This document shows, piece after piece, positions 61,520 to 64,000 of a stretch of DNA of 64,000 nucleotides (the stretch's first letter is position 1; each line of letters opens with the position of its first letter). The notes beneath the pieces are model-generated. The model had not been told where the DNA came from, ran no database searches, and saw nothing but the letters and a program-made list of their open reading frames with translations. Origin of the DNA: Oncomelania hupensis (lineage: Eukaryota; Mollusca; Gastropoda; Littorinimorpha; Pomatiopsidae); contig CM072519.1 in the NCBI GenBank assembly GCA_036898135.1, positions 36,622,452 through 36,686,451 on the forward strand, given 5' to 3'. A program made the position numbers and the translations under genes.

Positions 61520-62570
61520 CATCTAGAAGAGTCCATGTCTATAATAAATATAACTTGAAACGAGCATCGAGGTTAGATAAATGAAGTTGAATATTTCGGC
61601 AGTTGTGATAACTGCAATAATCATAGGTCAATCACGTGATGATGATTTTCTCCAAATTAATTCATATTACCGAGACTGTTATGTAGAATAGTTTGATGAA
61701 TGACTACGTTTACTTTCATAGTAGCTGAACCATTTTTGCAACCATTTCGATCTGAAGTAAATTTAATCAGGTAATTATTGTTAGCTATGATTATTCCTTT
61801 GAAATTACTTCACGGGATCGGACAAAAAAATGACAGTTGATGTCTGACTATACGGCTTCTATCCGATGGCCTGCACAGAAACAGAAATGATTTTCAGCTG
61901 GTGTGTAAGTAAGCCTAGGTCTTCTGGCAGTTCCAGCCTTTACTTTCCAGACGTTCTCATTGCCAGAGCACTCCCCGACACTAACGATCTTTTGGCGCCT
62001 TTTATCTGCCCACTAAAGTGCGCTCGTGCGACTCGGCAAATGAGAATTATAGAGCAATAGTCAGATGTCAGGACAACACAGTTCAGCCATGATGAGTAGG
62101 GGTAGACACAGTCATGTATCCTCTCTGACGATCCGCGTTGATCTGGATTTAAGGGCTGTTCTGCCATCGGTAGCAGCGATCATGTCCCGAGGCCAGTCTG
62201 TTTGTTTGTCTTTGCGTCTTCCTTCGGGCCCTAGATAATCTATGGCACGGGGGATGAACCATCACCAGTTTTCCCAACCAACCAGGACTGTTCAGGACGA
62301 GATGGAAGATTATCTTCAGCCGCTTTTCGGGCAGGAGTTGACGAGGTGAAGAGTGGCAGCACTTTAAATATTATATTAGGATAATGCGCTGGTTGCGGTC
62401 AGCTAGTACGTGTTGTTGTTCGTTACATCGGTACGTACGTAGCCCCTTCCTGTATCTCATGTGAAAGAAAGGTCTCGGTATAGAACGAATGTGGTTCTTT
62501 TCAACCTGAAGTTCAGACTGCCATTGTTTTTGCATGTTGTGGTTATTTCCATTGTGTATGTTGTTGATGT
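61367..62570. other. Unique sequence, no recognised gene
   Basis: Apart from a (GTT)n run at 61470-61518, nothing recognisable: short open frames at 61866-62167 on both strands have no domain. Confidence 0.6.
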
Positions 62571-62586
62571 GGTTGTTTTGTTGTTG

Positions 62587-62886
62587 TTATTTTGGATGAG
62601 AGTATAAACGGTGGTCTAGTCTGTGCGCACATTTCATCGCATGGACTTAAAGATCCTGACGCTCATGTCCTAGCCGGGTGAGCGCCGGCTACACAAAATC
62701 CCCCAACACGCACTAGGTTCCTTCTACCCATTCCCAGTCGCCCAGGATGGTGCTCAGTCGTCTGGACGTCAGATTGTGCGCCCAAAGGTTGCAAGTGGGC
62801 AAGTAGTTCGGATATCGGCCAGCGCCTTGAGCAGCTCTTGAGCTGGAAAAGCGCTATATAAGAACGATTAAATAAAAAAACATAAT
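62587..62886 (+). mobile_element. SINE-like family A, best-preserved copy
   Basis: A perfect but low-complexity 14-bp repeat TTGTTTTGTTGTTG flanks it (62573-62586 and 62887-62900), giving an element of 300 bp. Landmarks are GAGAGTATAAACGGTGGTCT, AAGATCCTGACGCTCATGTC, GGGTGAGCGCCGGCTACACA, ACACGCACTAGGTTCCTTCT and CCAGCGCCTTGAGCAGCTCT. The end is AAAAGCGCTATATAAGAACG, then an A-rich tail. Confidence 0.82.
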
Positions 62887-62933
62887 TTGTTTTGTTGTTG
62901 CTGTTCTTTAATGTTCATTAATTCATTTCTTTC

Positions 62934-63548
62934 TTCTTCTTCTTCTTCTTCTTCTTCTTCTTCTTCTTCTTCTTCTTCTTCTTCTTCTTCTTCTTCTTCT
63001 TCTTCTTCTTCCTCCTCCTCCTCTTCTTCTTCTTCTTCTTCCTCCTCCTCCTCCTCCTCCTCTTCTTCTTCTTCTTCTTCTTCTTCTTCTTCTTCTTCTT
63101 CTTCTTCTTCTTCTTCTTCTTCTTCTTCTTCTTTTTCTTCTTCTTCTTCTTCTTCTTCTTCTTCTTCTTCTTCTTCTTCTTCTTCTTCTTCTTCTTCTTC
63201 TTCTTCTTCTTCTTCTTCTTTTTCTTCTTCTTCCTCCTCCTCTTCTTCTTCTTCTTCTTCTTCTTCTTCTTCTTCTTCTTCTTCTTCTTCTTCTTCTTCT
63301 TCTTCTTCTTCTTCTTCTTCTTCTTCTTCTTCCTCCTCCTCCTCCTCCTCCTCCTCCTCCTCCTCCTCTTCTTCTTCTTCTTCTTCTTCTTCTTCTTCTT
63401 CTTCTTCTTCTTCTTCTTCTTCTTCTTCTTCTTCTTCTTCTTCTTCTTCTTCTTCTTCTTCTCCTTCTTCTTCTTCTTCTTCTTCTTATTCTTCTTCTTC
63501 TTCTTCTTCTTCTTCTTCTTCTTCTTTTTTTTCTTCTTTTTCTTCTTG
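62934..63548. repeat. (TTC)n macro-array with TCC blocks, about 615 bp
   Basis: The longest triplet array of the window, with patches of TCC at about 63010, 63042, 63232 and 63330-63367, and TTTTTC interruptions. The 224-residue poly-Ser and 271-residue poly-Lys frames are artefacts. Confidence 0.98.
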
Positions 63549-63835
63549 TATGCTATCGTGACTGGTTGATGTTGCAGTTGTTTCAGCGCTATAAACCGAC
63601 CGGTACCGACATGCTTTGGAAAAAAATCCATGAGGGTAGCTTTTGTTTCATAGTCGACAATCATGGGAGACAACGGCAACAGGAAAAAAATAAAGCTGAA
63701 GAAAACAAGAACACAAACCACAGGCAGGAACAAATCACAAGGCAGAAAAGGATGGTAAGGTTGGGGACAGGAATTTAAATAATTGATTATTTTAATTATG
63801 TATCACTGCATCATTCCATGGCTCTTCTTCTTTGT

Positions 63836-64000
63836 ATTGCTCTCCTTATCTCCATTTTCCACCTACACTTCTGTTCTTCTTCCCTCTTCTCCTCCTCCTC
63901 TTTCTTCTTGTTCTTCTTCTTGTTCTTGTTCTTCTTGTTCTTCTTCTTCTTGTTCTTCTTCTTCTTGTTCTTCTTGTTCTTGTTCTTGTTCTTGTTCTTG
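63836..64000. repeat. (TTC)n/(TTG)n compound repeat running off the window
   Basis: CTTCTT and TTGTTC units in variable order continue past the right edge. Confidence 0.93.

Noticed and set aside
62887..63733. Poly-Ser (224 residues) and poly-Lys (271 residues) open frames
   Set aside because: They are translations of the (TTC)n/(TCC)n array and its complement. The same applies to every other homopolymer or two-residue frame in the window.

Overview
The window is animal (metazoan) nuclear DNA, most likely from a mollusc and perhaps a gastropod. It holds one confidently recognised gene, FoxF, a forkhead transcription factor, split into four coding exons on the + strand across about 45 kb. The coding fraction is only about 3 percent. 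The rest is intron and flank packed with microsatellites (GA, GT, AAT, ATC, CTT, AGT, ACT and GATA types), minisatellites and decayed retroposons. The mollusc assignment is inference from the FoxF sequence, the microsatellite load and the SINE types; nothing here fixes the species.

FoxF layout: exon 1 (2353-2920, His/Gln-rich N terminus), exon 2 (8884-9082, first half of the forkhead), exon 3 (12926-14004, second half of the forkhead plus a low-complexity activation region), then a 33-kb intron and a short last exon (47096-47217) carrying the conserved FoxF C-terminal motif. The three junctions are GT-AG and phase-consistent (phases 1, 2, 1). The sum is 1968 nt, giving 655 residues and a stop. 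The 3' UTR beyond the stop contains decayed tandem copies of the last coding segment.

Mobile DNA: four 5'-truncated, dead fragments of one non-LTR retrotransposon family lie on the - strand, all ending in a GGATA-type tail (about 5835, 42060, 43434 and 54817). There are several SINE or SINE-like families. Family A is about 300 bp and has nine copies or fragments. Family B has a 5S rRNA-derived segment and two copies, one with a 10-bp target duplication. Family C is about 570-600 bp with three copies, one with a 14-bp target duplication. Family D has a tRNA-derived head, and its 3' ends abut AAT or AGT arrays. Family E starts with a palindromic CCCGAG...CTGGG-type end. Family G has a tRNA-like head and two copies. 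There is also a pogo/Tc1-like MITE of 481 bp (9885-10365).

Downstream of FoxF (47.5-64 kb) no complete gene was recognised. A CpG-rich stretch at about 53.94-54.26 kb contains a YY1-like AAAATGGCGGC motif over an ATG, followed in frame by a good splice donor. It is a candidate promoter and first exon of another + strand gene continuing past the window. Most long open frames in the window are translations of microsatellites and are not genes.
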